Below are positions 49,981 to 58,845 of a stretch of 64,000 nt of DNA, in pieces. The notes below the pieces were generated by a model. It saw nothing but the letters and a program-made list of their open reading frames with translations, had not been told where the DNA came from and made no database searches. Position numbers and translations under genes: made by a program. Origin of the DNA: CAYUNE01 sp964446115 (GTDB lineage Bacteria > Desulfobacterota > Desulfobulbia > Desulfobulbales > Desulfobulbaceae); NCBI GenBank assembly GCA_964446115.1, contig CAYUNE010000042.1, forward strand, positions 44,199 to 108,198. Reading direction: 5' to 3'. Numbering within the stretch: the first letter of the stretch is position 1; each line of letters begins with the position of its first letter.

Positions 49981-52262
49981 AATGGCTGCGGTGGCTTCCC
50001 TGGAAATTCATCGTCAGCTACGCGGCCCGGGCCCACGGATTCCTGGACCCCATCGCCCTGCTGGGACGGTTGCACCACTTCGCCCAGCCCTCCGAAATCA
50101 ACGAACCCGTGGAGTTGCTGCGGGCCGGGGTGGTTCTCCATGCCCGGGGCCTCATCAACAGCAGGGTCATCCAGCACAACCTGGACTGGGTCTGGCCCTT
50201 TTGGGTGGAAAAACAGTTTGATCCCCGGGACGATGCCTTCATTCCCCGGGCCTTTTCGCTCACCCACATCAACCTCACCCACCGCAACTGGACGGCAATC
50301 GGTATTCCCGACTGCGAAGAGCTGCCCATTATCGGCCCCCGCGGCCTGTTGACGCCCTTTCTCGACGGCTGGTCCCTGGACTGCTGGATCGTCACCGGCG
50401 ACGGCCGCACCCTGCTGCCGTCGCGCTCCTCCCGCCGGAACCGGCGTCAGCTGCTGGGCCTTGACCAGGGGGTGAGCGTCACCACCATGATCCGGGACAG
50501 GGGCCTGGCCCTGACCATGCGGGCGTGGGTGGAGGATGAAGGCGGCCGGGCCTGCTGCCGGCTGCGGGTGGATGGACGCAGCGATACGGCGGCATGGCTG
50601 GTGATTGCCCTGCGGCCCTACAACCCGGAAGGGGTCAGTTTTATCCGGAGTATTGCGCTGGGGCAGGAGCGTTGTCGATGGCTGATTGACGGCCACTCCC
50701 GGGTCTCCTTCAACGCGCCGGTGGACCATCATCTCCTTTCCCGCTACCGCGACGGTGACGTATTTTTGCAGCTCACCTCCTCCCCCCTTCCCCGGGAACG
50801 GCCGGCGATCGACTGCCGGGTGGGTATGGCAACCGCTGCCGCGCTTTTTGAGCTGGATCCCGGGCGTCGCCGCCGGCTGGAGATCCGGGTGGGGCTGGAA
50901 GAAAAAAAACCGGCCGTCGCCAGACCTTCCTGGTCCCGGGCCATGAGCAACCGCTGCAGACTGGAGATACCGGACAACCGGCTGCTCTTTCTCTTTGATG
51001 CGGCTCAGCACTCCCTGATTCTGCACTCCCCCGGCGATGTCTATCCCGGCCCCTACACCTATAAGCGCTTCTGGTTCAGGGATGCGGCCTTTATCATCAA
51101 CGCCCTTCTCTGCAGCGGCTTTCCGGAGCGGGCGGAAAGAGCCATCGACCTGTTCCCGGCCCGTCAGAAGGCGGGATACTTTCATTCCCAGGAAGGGGAG
51201 TGGGATGCCAACGGCGAGGTCCTCTGGATCATGCACCGTTTCTGCCGTCTCACCGGTCAGCCTCCCAAGGAGGAATGGCTGCCCGCCATTCTCCGTGGCG
51301 CCCGCTGGATCTGCGACAAACGGCTGAAAGGCGGGGGCGGCGAGCTGCACGGGGGCCTCATGCCTTCGGGATTTTCCGCCGAGCATCTGGGACCCAATGA
51401 CTTCTATTTCTGGGATGACTTCTGGTCCATCGCCGGTCTGCAGGCCGCAGCCGGGCTGCTGGAGATGAGCGGGAATAACGGCGCCGCCGCGAGGTTTCGG
51501 CGGGAGGCGGTGGAGTTTGGCGCGGTTGTCGATGCCGTTCTTCACAGGGTCGCGGCCCGCGTTGACCGTGCGGCCATGCCCGCCTCGCCATACCGGCGAC
51601 TGGATGCCGGGGCCGTCGGCTCGCTGGCGGCGGGATACCCCCTGCAACTTTTCCGCCCCCATGATCCGCGTCTGCTGGATACGGTGGAGTTTCTCCTGGA
51701 AAACTGCTTTCTCTCCGGCGGCTTTTTTCAGGATATGATCCACTCGGGCATCAATGCCTATCTCACCCTGCATGTGGCCCAGGTGTTGCTGCGTGCCGGA
51801 GACCCGCGCTGGTGGCGGCTTGTGAAGACCGTGGCCGCCCTGGCCGGACCCACCGGTCAGTGGCCCGAGGCCATTCATCCCCGCACCCTGGGGGGCTGTA
51901 TGGGCGATGGTCAGCACGTCTGGGCCGCTGCCGAGTGGATCATGATGATGCGCCACTGTTTTGTCCGCGAGGAGGGAAAGGGGCTTATCCTGGCCGCCGG
52001 CATTCCCCCTGCCTGGCTGCGGCAGGCCATGCGGCAAAACCGGGAAATCTCCTTTGGTCCGGCCCCCACCGGTTTTGGCCGGATCACCGTCTGTATTGCT
52101 CCGGAGGCGGGTGCAGGGAAATGGAGGGTAGGCTGGCAGGGAGAGTGGCACCAGGAACAGCCGCCGCTGACCATACGGCTGGGCGGCAGGGACGAGGTTG
52201 TCGGCGGCGACCGGGGCAGCCTGGTCGTTGATCCAGAGTTTACCAAGGGAGGCCGTGCATGA
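49977..52262 (+). CDS. Six-hairpin glycosidase-like protein
   Basis: A 761-residue soluble protein with no signal peptide. The N-terminal half (about 1-330) is beta-rich. The C-terminal half is helical with the look of an (alpha/alpha)6 glycosidase barrel: GPYTYKRFWFRDAAFIINAL (about 360), SQEGEWDANGEVLWIMHRF, GLMPSGFSAEHLGPNDFYFW and DDFWSIAGLQAA. These resemble amylo-alpha-1,6-glucosidase and trehalase-type enzymes, but I cannot place it in a GH family. Asp/Glu in WFRDA and EWDANGE are possible catalytic residues. It overlaps both neighbours by ATGA, so is made with the VTT protein and the glycosyltransferase. Confidence 0.7.
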   Translation: MKWLRWLPWKFIVSYAARAHGFLDPIALLGRLHHFAQPSEINEPVELLRAGVVLHARGLINSRVIQHNLDWVWPFWVEKQFDPRDDAFIPRAFSLTHINLTHRNWTAIGIPDCEELPIIGPRGLLTPFLDGWSLDCWIVTGDGRTLLPSRSSRRNRRQLLGLDQGVSVTTMIRDRGLALTMRAWVEDEGGRACCRLRVDGRSDTAAWLVIALRPYNPEGVSFIRSIALGQERCRWLIDGHSRVSFNAPVDHHLLSRYRDGDVFLQLTSSPLPRERPAIDCRVGMATAAALFELDPGRRRRLEIRVGLEEKKPAVARPSWSRAMSNRCRLEIPDNRLLFLFDAAQHSLILHSPGDVYPGPYTYKRFWFRDAAFIINALLCSGFPERAERAIDLFPARQKAGYFHSQEGEWDANGEVLWIMHRFCRLTGQPPKEEWLPAILRGARWICDKRLKGGGGELHGGLMPSGFSAEHLGPNDFYFWDDFWSIAGLQAAAGLLEMSGNNGAAARFRREAVEFGAVVDAVLHRVAARVDRAAMPASPYRRLDAGAVGSLAAGYPLQLFRPHDPRLLDTVEFLLENCFLSGGFFQDMIHSGINAYLTLHVAQVLLRAGDPRWWRLVKTVAALAGPTGQWPEAIHPRTLGGCMGDGQHVWAAAEWIMMMRHCFVREEGKGLILAAGIPPAWLRQAMRQNREISFGPAPTGFGRITVCIAPEAGAGKWRVGWQGEWHQEQPPLTIRLGGRDEVVGGDRGSLVVDPEFTKGGRA

Positions 52263-53527
52263 AAATCATGATGTTGACCAACACATTCACGCCCCATGTG
52301 GGCGGAGTGGCGCGTTCGGTGGAACGGTTCACCGCCGAGTATCGCCGGCAGGGACACCGGGTGCTGATTGTGGCGCCGGTCTTCGAGGGTATGCCGGAAG
52401 AGGAGCGGGATGTGGTGCGAATCCCCGCCATCCAGCGGTTCAACGGCAGTGATTTTTCCGTGGTGCTGCCGGTGCCCGGTTTCCTGGGCACGGCCGTGGA
52501 GCGGTTCCGGCCCGACATCATCCACTCCCACCACCCCTTTCTGCTTGGGTCCACCGCCATGCGGCTGGCCATCACCCACAACCTGCCGCTGGTCTTCACC
52601 CATCACACCATGTATGAGCAGTACACCCATTACGTGCCCGGTGACTCCGAGACCATGAAGAAATTCGCCGTCAGCCTGGCCACCAGCTATGCCAACCTCT
52701 GCAACCGGGTGATCGCGCCCAGTGAAAGCATCAGGGAAATTCTCCTGGAACGGGGGGTGACAACACCCGTTGACGTTGTTCCCACCGGGGTGCGGTTGGC
52801 GGACTTTCGCCGGAGCAGCGGCCGGGGAATGCGCCTGGCCCTGGATATCCCGGTGGATGCGTTTGTGGTGGGGCATCTGGGCCGGTTGGCGCCGGAGAAA
52901 AACCTGGAATTCCTCGCCCGTTCGGTGGCCCGTTTTATGCAAAACCGGCCCCGGGTTCATTTTCTCCTGGTGGGCAGCGGCCCCTCCCTCGGACCGGTGA
53001 CCGGCATCTTTGCCCGCCACGGGGTGGGCGACCGCCTCCACCATGTGGGGGTACTCGATCAGCCCCTGCTGGCCGGGGCCTACCGCGCCATGGATCTGTT
53101 TGCCTTTGCCTCCGAAAGCGAGACCCAGGGCATGGTGCTCACCGAGGCCATGGCCGCCGGGGTGCCGGTGGTGGCCCTGGATGCTCCGGGCGTGCGCGAG
53201 GTGGTGGCCGATGGAATCAACGGCAGGCTGCTTGCCGGGGATTCCGGGGATGATTTTGTCGCTGCCCTGGCGGCGATCGCCGACTGCGGCGAAAAGGAGT
53301 TGCAACGGCTCAGGCGGGGTGCTGCGGCCACGGCGGAGAAGTTTTCCCTGGCCAACTGCGCCCGCAGGGCCCTGGATATCTATGAGCAGCTGGAAAAGCA
53401 GGACTTCAAGGAACAGGAAAGGGAATATCAGCAGTTCGGCAGGCTGCTGCGGGCCATCAAGGGGGAATGGGATGTGGTCAGGACCATTGCCCGGGCCGCC
53501 GGCTCCGTCCTCATACCCGCCGACTGA
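52259..53527 (+). CDS. GT4-family glycosyltransferase (diacylglycerol glucosyltransferase-like)
   Basis: A 422-residue GT-B enzyme. The N-terminal acceptor domain begins MMLTNTFTPHVGGVARSVER, with IIHSHHPFLLGSTAMRLA and FTHHTMYEQYTHY. The donor domain has GHLGRLAPEKNLEF and the retaining-type EX7E motif (ESETQGMVLTEAMAAG). Overall it resembles 1,2-diacylglycerol 3-glucosyltransferases and related lipid transferases such as PimB/SqdX types. The C-terminal amphipathic helix (EKQDFKEQEREYQQFGRLL) may bind membrane. Start overlaps the glycosidase-like gene; the next gene begins 20 bases later. Confidence 0.87.
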   Translation: MKIMMLTNTFTPHVGGVARSVERFTAEYRRQGHRVLIVAPVFEGMPEEERDVVRIPAIQRFNGSDFSVVLPVPGFLGTAVERFRPDIIHSHHPFLLGSTAMRLAITHNLPLVFTHHTMYEQYTHYVPGDSETMKKFAVSLATSYANLCNRVIAPSESIREILLERGVTTPVDVVPTGVRLADFRRSSGRGMRLALDIPVDAFVVGHLGRLAPEKNLEFLARSVARFMQNRPRVHFLLVGSGPSLGPVTGIFARHGVGDRLHHVGVLDQPLLAGAYRAMDLFAFASESETQGMVLTEAMAAGVPVVALDAPGVREVVADGINGRLLAGDSGDDFVAALAAIADCGEKELQRLRRGAAATAEKFSLANCARRALDIYEQLEKQDFKEQEREYQQFGRLLRAIKGEWDVVRTIARAAGSVLIPAD

Positions 53528-53547
53528 CCGGAGGGGGAGGGGAATCC

Positions 53548-56028
53548 ATGCTCACCCGGCTCTCTGTTTTCTTCCGGAAGATCCGTGTTTTTTTCAGCCG
53601 CAGCGAGTGGTCCATCCGGCTGCTGCACCTGGACACCTCCCGGAAGACCGGTTCCCGGCCCGGTCTTGTTCTCATCCAGATCGACGGTCTATCCCACACC
53701 CAGTTCAACCGGGCGCTGCGGGCGGGTCGTCTGCCCTTTATCGCCGGTCTGCTGGAGCGACAGAACTACCGGCTGCATCCCCTCTACTCCGGCATGCCCT
53801 CCAGTACCCCGGCGGTCCAGGCGGAACTCTTCTACGGCATACGCAATGCGGTACCCGCTTTCAGTTTCAGGAACCTCCGCTCCGGCCAGATCATGCGCAT
53901 GTTCGAGCCGGCGGCCGCCGCCGACGTGGAACGCGCCCTCACCGAAAAGGGCATCTCCCTGCTGGCAGGCGGCAGCGCCTACAGCGATATTTTCACCGGC
54001 GGTGCCGACGAGTCCCATTTCTGTCCCTCATCCCTGGGCTGGGGTGATATTCTCCGTTCCGCCCGTCCCCTGGCCCTGCCGTTGCTGCTGATCTCGAACC
54101 TCTACAGCCTCATGCGCACCGCGGTTCTGCTGGTACTGGAATTCATCATCGCCCTCACCGATTGTATCCGGGGTATCATCGACGGCCGCAACCTCGTCAA
54201 GGAATTGAAATTCGTGCCCACCCGGGTGTTTATCTGCATCCTGCTGCGGGAACTGGTCACCATCGGCACCAAAATCGACGTGGCCCGCGGCCTGCCCATC
54301 ATCCATCTCAACTTCATCGGTTATGATGAGCAGGCGCATCGCCGCGGTCCCGGCTCCAGGTTCGCCCACTGGGCACTCAAGGGCATTGATGACGCCATAG
54401 CGAGGATCTGGCGGGCCACCCAGCGTTCCAAGCGGCGGCACTATGATCTCTGGATCTACTCCGATCACGGTCAGGAGGAGACCCTTTCCTATCCGGAACT
54501 CTGCGGTCGTTCCATCCAGGAGGCGGTGAGCGCGGTCCTGGCGCCCCGGTCGGAGGAGACGGCGGCTGTTGCCAACGGTCTGCAGGGAATCCAGTTCCGG
54601 CGGATCAATCTGCTCGGCGGCCGCATCATGCAGCGATTTTTCGGGGTCGGTCCCCTGCCGTCCCCGGATCCGGAAAACGAGGTGACGGTGACGGCCATGG
54701 GCCCCCTGGGTCTGGTCTATCTGGACAGCCGCCGGTCAAAGGCCCTGGCTGCCGATCCCGCAAAACGGCGGCGTCTGGCGGCCGCCCTGGTGCAGGAGGC
54801 CGCCATTCCCCTGGTGCTGATTCCCGAAGGCGTGGACCGGGCGCGGGCCTGGACCGCTGCGGGCGAGTTTATGCTGCCTGCGGATCGGCGGCGGATTTTT
54901 GGAGCGGATCATCCCTTTCTCGACGAGGTGACCGAGGATCTGATCACCCTCTGTCACCATCACAATGCCGGAGATTTCATCATCTCCGGATGGCGTCCGG
55001 ACAGACCTCCCATGACCTTTCCCATTGAGAGCGGTTCCCACGCCGGACCCGGCGGCGAAGAGACCCGGGCCTTTGTCCTGGCCCCGGCCGATATCTTTCC
55101 CGCGGGAAAGGCGGAGAATTCCGATTTTTCGGAGCAGAAAGACAAATCCGGAAAATCCCGCCTGCGGCCCCTTGATATCAGGAACGCGGTTTTCAAACAC
55201 CTCAAGCGGCCGCGTACCTTGTTGAGCCGCTATGCGGCGACAGAGGACGGGAAACGGCTACAGGGCGGCCGGAGGCTGCGGGTCATGACCTATAATGTCC
55301 ACTCTTGCATCGGGCTGGACGGCAAGCTGTCGCCGGAACGCATCGCCCGGGTGATCGGAGGAGAGGGGCCGGATATCGTTGCCCTGCAGGAGCTGGATGT
55401 TGGCAGGCGCCGTACCGGCGGGGTGGACCAGGCCCGGGTGATCGCCCGTTGCCTGGAGATGGAATTTCATTTTCAGCCCACCCTCTGCCTGGAAACCGGG
55501 CTGTACGGCAACGCGGTGCTCTCGCGGCCGCCCATGCGGCTGGTAAAGGCCGATGCCCTGCCCGGGCTGGATGGAAAAGCGGAGAGGGAGCCCAGGGGGG
55601 CGATCTGGTGCGAGGTAACCGTTGGGGAGGCAACAGTGCACTTTATCACTACCCATCTGGGTTTGCGGCCGAAGGAGCGCTTTCTCCAGGCCGATGCCCT
55701 GCTGGGGCCGCACTGGCTTGGCCATGACCGCTGCCGGGGACCGGTGATTCTCTGCGGAGATTTCAATGCCCTGCCGTTCTGGCCGGTCTGCCGTCGGCTG
55801 CGGCGGCGCTTCCGTGACGCCCAGCAGGAACTGCCGGGCCATACACCGAAATCGACCTTTTCCGGCCGCTATCCGCTGGCCCGCATCGACCATCTCTTCA
55901 TCGACGGAGGCCTCAGGGTGCTGGCGGTGCGGGTGCCCGATTCCCAGGCGGCGATCACGGCCTCGGACCATCGGCCGCTGATTGTCGATCTGTTGATCGA
56001 ACCCGGCCAATCACCGGAGAAAGCGTGA
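53548..56028 (+). CDS. Fusion: alkaline-phosphatase-superfamily hydrolase plus endonuclease/exonuclease/phosphatase domain
   Basis: ATG 53548 after GGGGGAGGGGAA gives 826 residues; the frame extends upstream to 53467 inside the GT4 gene. Part one (about 40-540) is a type I phosphodiesterase/alkaline-phosphatase fold: metal Asp in LIQIDGLSH, a probable nucleophile in PSSTPAVQAELFYG, then FIGYDEQAH (about 256-264) and YSDHGQEE (about 304-311). A hydrophobic stretch at 174-205 suggests a membrane anchor or hairpin. Part two (about 577-820) is an EEP domain: VMTYNVHSC, DIVALQELD, HFITTHLGL, VILCGDFNAL, and the terminal ASDHRPLIVD. Both halves keep their key residues. It probably acts on a phospholipid or phosphodiester; the substrate is unknown. 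Confidence 0.85.
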   Translation: MLTRLSVFFRKIRVFFSRSEWSIRLLHLDTSRKTGSRPGLVLIQIDGLSHTQFNRALRAGRLPFIAGLLERQNYRLHPLYSGMPSSTPAVQAELFYGIRNAVPAFSFRNLRSGQIMRMFEPAAAADVERALTEKGISLLAGGSAYSDIFTGGADESHFCPSSLGWGDILRSARPLALPLLLISNLYSLMRTAVLLVLEFIIALTDCIRGIIDGRNLVKELKFVPTRVFICILLRELVTIGTKIDVARGLPIIHLNFIGYDEQAHRRGPGSRFAHWALKGIDDAIARIWRATQRSKRRHYDLWIYSDHGQEETLSYPELCGRSIQEAVSAVLAPRSEETAAVANGLQGIQFRRINLLGGRIMQRFFGVGPLPSPDPENEVTVTAMGPLGLVYLDSRRSKALAADPAKRRRLAAALVQEAAIPLVLIPEGVDRARAWTAAGEFMLPADRRRIFGADHPFLDEVTEDLITLCHHHNAGDFIISGWRPDRPPMTFPIESGSHAGPGGEETRAFVLAPADIFPAGKAENSDFSEQKDKSGKSRLRPLDIRNAVFKHLKRPRTLLSRYAATEDGKRLQGGRRLRVMTYNVHSCIGLDGKLSPERIARVIGGEGPDIVALQELDVGRRRTGGVDQARVIARCLEMEFHFQPTLCLETGLYGNAVLSRPPMRLVKADALPGLDGKAEREPRGAIWCEVTVGEATVHFITTHLGLRPKERFLQADALLGPHWLGHDRCRGPVILCGDFNALPFWPVCRRLRRRFRDAQQELPGHTPKSTFSGRYPLARIDHLFIDGGLRVLAVRVPDSQAAITASDHRPLIVDLLIEPGQSPEKA

Positions 56029-56042
56029 GCGGTTGTCCGGCT

Positions 56043-57221
56043 TCAGCCCTTGATCACGGCCAAAGGATGCAGGGTGACGATCACCTCCACCAGGTCGAGC
56101 TGATCCTCAATCACCCGGTCGATATCCTTGTAGGCGCCGGGCGCCTCGTCCAGGTCGCGTTTACCGCGCACGGCGTGGAGGATTCCCTGCTCCTCCAGCC
56201 GTTGTCTCTCTCTTTTCAGATCCAGCCGTTTGCGGGCCTGCCGGCGGCCCATCTTTCTGCCGGCTCCGTGGGAACAGGAGGTGAAGCTCTCCGGATTGCC
56301 CTTGCCCCGCACCAGATAGCTGGGCATGCCCTGGCAGCCGGGGATGATGCCGATTTCGCCGCTGCGGGCGCTGGTGGCTCCCTTGCGGTGCACCATGACG
56401 TCCCGCTGGAAATGGTGCTCCAGCCGGGCGTAGTTGTGGGCGATGTTGACGAAGTTGTCGAACCGGACCGGACCGGCCACCTCTTCCAGCGCCGCCTTGA
56501 CCCGCTCCATCATCAGCCGGCGATTGGCCAGGGCAAAGTCCACGCAAAACTCCATCTCCCGCAGATACCGCCTGCCTTCCGGACTGTCGCACGGCAGAGA
56601 GGCAAGTTGCTGTTTTGCCGGGACGGTCTGACCATATTTTCCGGCCAGGGAGACGGCCAGCCGGTTGTAATGCTCCGCCACCCGATAGCCGATATTCCTG
56701 CTGCCGGAATGGATCATGATCCAGAGAAAACCGTCGCTGCCCCGCTGGATCTCGATGAAGTGGTTGCCGCCGCCCAGGGTGCCGAGCTGGGTGAGGGCGT
56801 TTGCGTACTCCCGCCGGACCACGGGCAGCTCTTCCAGGGATATGATGTTTTCCGGCAGGGGCATCAGGCTGCTGTCCTGCGGTTTTTTATGATGCTGGAA
56901 TCCAAGGGGGATGCTCTTCCTGATCAACTTCATGACCGCCTTGAGCCGGTCGCTGTCCAGCGAGGTGAGCGAGGTCCTCAGGGCGCACATGCCGCAGCCG
57001 ATATCCACTCCCACTGCATTGGGAATCACCACGCCCCGGGTGGCCATGACCCCGCCGATGGGCATGCCGTAGCCCATGTGGGCATCGGGCATGATGGCGA
57101 CATGACTGTGGATGAAAGGGAGGTTGGCGATATTTTTTGCCTGCTGCAGGGCGCCGTCGTCCATTTCCCGCAGCCACAGTTTGATGGGGCTGTTTTCGCT
57201 GGTGATGATCCGTTCCACCAT
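56043..57221 (-). CDS. rtcB: RNA-splicing ligase RtcB
   Basis: Joins RNA 2',3'-cyclic phosphate and 5'-OH ends with GTP and Mn2+. ATG 57221, after GGAG, gives 392 residues, near E. coli RtcB (408). The open frame extends upstream to 57725, but that part overlaps the amrS gene. Metal-site residues lie in MPDAHMGYGMPIGGV, VGVDIGCGMCALRT, TLGGGNHFIEI and IHSGSRNIG. The GMP-accepting His is in FTSCSHGAGRKMGR. It starts one base after the amrS stop, so the two are co-transcribed. It is convergent with the phosphatase/EEP gene, which could in principle generate RNA ends, though a lipid role is more likely there. Confidence 0.95.
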   Translation of the reverse strand: MVERIITSENSPIKLWLREMDDGALQQAKNIANLPFIHSHVAIMPDAHMGYGMPIGGVMATRGVVIPNAVGVDIGCGMCALRTSLTSLDSDRLKAVMKLIRKSIPLGFQHHKKPQDSSLMPLPENIISLEELPVVRREYANALTQLGTLGGGNHFIEIQRGSDGFLWIMIHSGSRNIGYRVAEHYNRLAVSLAGKYGQTVPAKQQLASLPCDSPEGRRYLREMEFCVDFALANRRLMMERVKAALEEVAGPVRFDNFVNIAHNYARLEHHFQRDVMVHRKGATSARSGEIGIIPGCQGMPSYLVRGKGNPESFTSCSHGAGRKMGRRQARKRLDLKRERQRLEEQGILHAVRGKRDLDEAPGAYKDIDRVIEDQLDLVEVIVTLHPLAVIKG

Positions 57222-57222
57222 C

Positions 57223-58236
57223 TCAACTCCAGACGCCGGCGATCTCCCGGCCGCAGTCGGGACAACTGGTGCCGGCAATGCTGTTTTGCCGGATGTTGAA
57301 GCCATAGCGGCTGATGAGTTCTGCTCCGCATCCGGGGCAGTAGGTGTTCTCGCCGCCTTCACCGGGAATGTTGCCCTCATAGACGTAATGAAGTCCCTCG
57401 GCAAGGCCGATATCGCGTGCCTTGCGCAGCAGGGAGGCGGGAGTCGCCGGTCGGTCCAGCATCTTGTAGGTGGGACGGAAGGCGGTGACGTGCCAGGGGA
57501 TATCCGCTGAGATCGATTTGATGAAACGGGCGATATCCAGAAGCTCGCCGCTGCTGTCGTTGAGACCCGGGATAACCAGGGTGGTGACCTCCACCCAGAT
57601 GCCCAGTTGGTACATGAGGGCGACCGTATCAAGCACCGGCTGCAGCCGCGCCTTGCACACCTTTTTGTAAAAGTCGTCGCTGAACGATTTGATGTCGATG
57701 TTGATGCCGTCCAGCAATCCGGCAAGCATCCGGGTCGCAGCCGCGGTCATGTAGCCGTTGCTGACAAAGACGTTTTTCAGCCCCCGCCGGTGGGCGATCC
57801 GGGCGCAGTCAAGGGCGAACTCGAAAAAAATGGTGGGCTCAACATAGGTGTAGCAGACGCAGGCGCAGCCGCTGCGAAGGGTATCCTCCACCACGGCTTC
57901 GGCTGTTTTTTCCCGCCCGGCGATCTCACCCCCATGGGCATGGGGATACTGGGAGATGTCGAAGTTCTGGCAGTGGCGGCAACTGAAATTGCATCCCACC
58001 GTGGAGATGGAATAGGCGCGGCCGGCGGGCAGAAAGTGGAAGAGGGGCTTTTTTTCGATGGGATCGACATGTTCGGCAATCAACTTGCCGTAGACAAGGG
58101 AGAAGAGAGTGCCGTCCCGGTTTTCCCGCACACCGCAGATCCCCCTTTTCCCGGGGCCGATGCGGCAGTGATGCGCGCAGAGTTCGCAGACGAGTCGATT
58201 TCCCTTTCCCGGACTGTACAGCATCGCCTCTTTCAT
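57223..58236 (-). CDS. amrS: AmmeMemoRadiSam system radical SAM enzyme
   Basis: A 337-residue radical SAM protein. An N-terminal Cys-rich segment (CELCAHHCRIGPGKRGICGV) precedes the cluster motif CNFSCRHC. The TYVEPTIFFEFALD and NIDIKSFSDDFYKKV segments are characteristic of the AmrS family. A C-terminal zinc-ribbon-like tail has CPGCG and CPDCGREI. In many genomes it travels with AMMECR1 and Memo homologues; neither is in this window. The reaction is not established for this gene. GGGGGG precedes ATG 58236. rtcB follows immediately. Confidence 0.92.
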   Translation of the reverse strand: MKEAMLYSPGKGNRLVCELCAHHCRIGPGKRGICGVRENRDGTLFSLVYGKLIAEHVDPIEKKPLFHFLPAGRAYSISTVGCNFSCRHCQNFDISQYPHAHGGEIAGREKTAEAVVEDTLRSGCACVCYTYVEPTIFFEFALDCARIAHRRGLKNVFVSNGYMTAAATRMLAGLLDGINIDIKSFSDDFYKKVCKARLQPVLDTVALMYQLGIWVEVTTLVIPGLNDSSGELLDIARFIKSISADIPWHVTAFRPTYKMLDRPATPASLLRKARDIGLAEGLHYVYEGNIPGEGGENTYCPGCGAELISRYGFNIRQNSIAGTSCPDCGREIAGVWS

Positions 58237-58359
58237 GGTCCCCCCCTGTTCTGGAAAAAATCGGTATCATGCCTATAGTATAGACAATAAGATCTTTTTT
58301 TCCGGATTCAAAATTTTTTCTCTGTGGCAGGTATCGGTAACAGCGAACAGGAGGAAAAA

Positions 58360-58845
58360 ATGGACAAGGGACAGTATGGACGACGTGACAGGCTGATCGT
58401 TGAAAGGGAACATGACACCTACCGGGAGGAGAAAAAGTGGCCGGAGGGAACCGTCTGCACGGAATGCGGCGCCCTTTTTACCGGGGGACGATGGACCTGG
58501 AAAGAGCCGCCTCCGGAAAGAAACGGTGTTGTCTGCCCTGCCTGCAGGCGGATTGCGGAGAAGTATCCCGCCGGTTTCCTTGAAATCAGCGGCGCTTTTT
58601 TTCCTGCTCACCGGCGGGAGATTCTCGGCCTTCTCGGCAACGAGGAGAAGGTGGAAAAGGCGGAACATCCCCTGGAGCGGATCATGGCCGTCACCGAGCA
58701 GGAGGACGGGACCGTGATCACCACCACCGGCATTCACATTGCCCGCCGTCTGGGCAATGCCCTGGCCCATGCCTATCAGGGCCGACTCTCCTTCACCTAC
58801 GGTGACGGCGAGAAGACCATCCGTATCCGCTGGAGTCGCGATTAG
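58360..58845 (+). CDS. BCAM0308-family zinc-binding protein
   Basis: ATG 58360, five bases after AGGAGG, gives 161 residues (an in-frame start at 58324 is less likely). The N-terminal zinc ribbon is CTECGALFTGGRW with CPACRRIAEKYPAGF. The rest matches BCAM0308 proteins: ISGAFFPAHRREILGL, HPLERIMAVTEQEDG, TTTGIHIARRLGNAL. These have a conserved but unexplained distribution in proteobacteria, and the ribbon resembles NMD3-type RNA-associated zinc domains. It diverges from amrS. Its 3' end overlaps the MocA-like gene by 53 bases in antisense. Confidence 0.8.
   Translation: MDKGQYGRRDRLIVEREHDTYREEKKWPEGTVCTECGALFTGGRWTWKEPPPERNGVVCPACRRIAEKYPAGFLEISGAFFPAHRREILGLLGNEEKVEKAEHPLERIMAVTEQEDGTVITTTGIHIARRLGNALAHAYQGRLSFTYGDGEKTIRIRWSRD

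Noticed and set aside
49866..52151. Minus-strand open frame of similar length to the glycosidase-like gene
   Set aside because: The plus-strand gene overlaps its neighbours by ATGA and has domain-like sequence. The antisense translation is Pro/Gly/Gln-rich without motifs.
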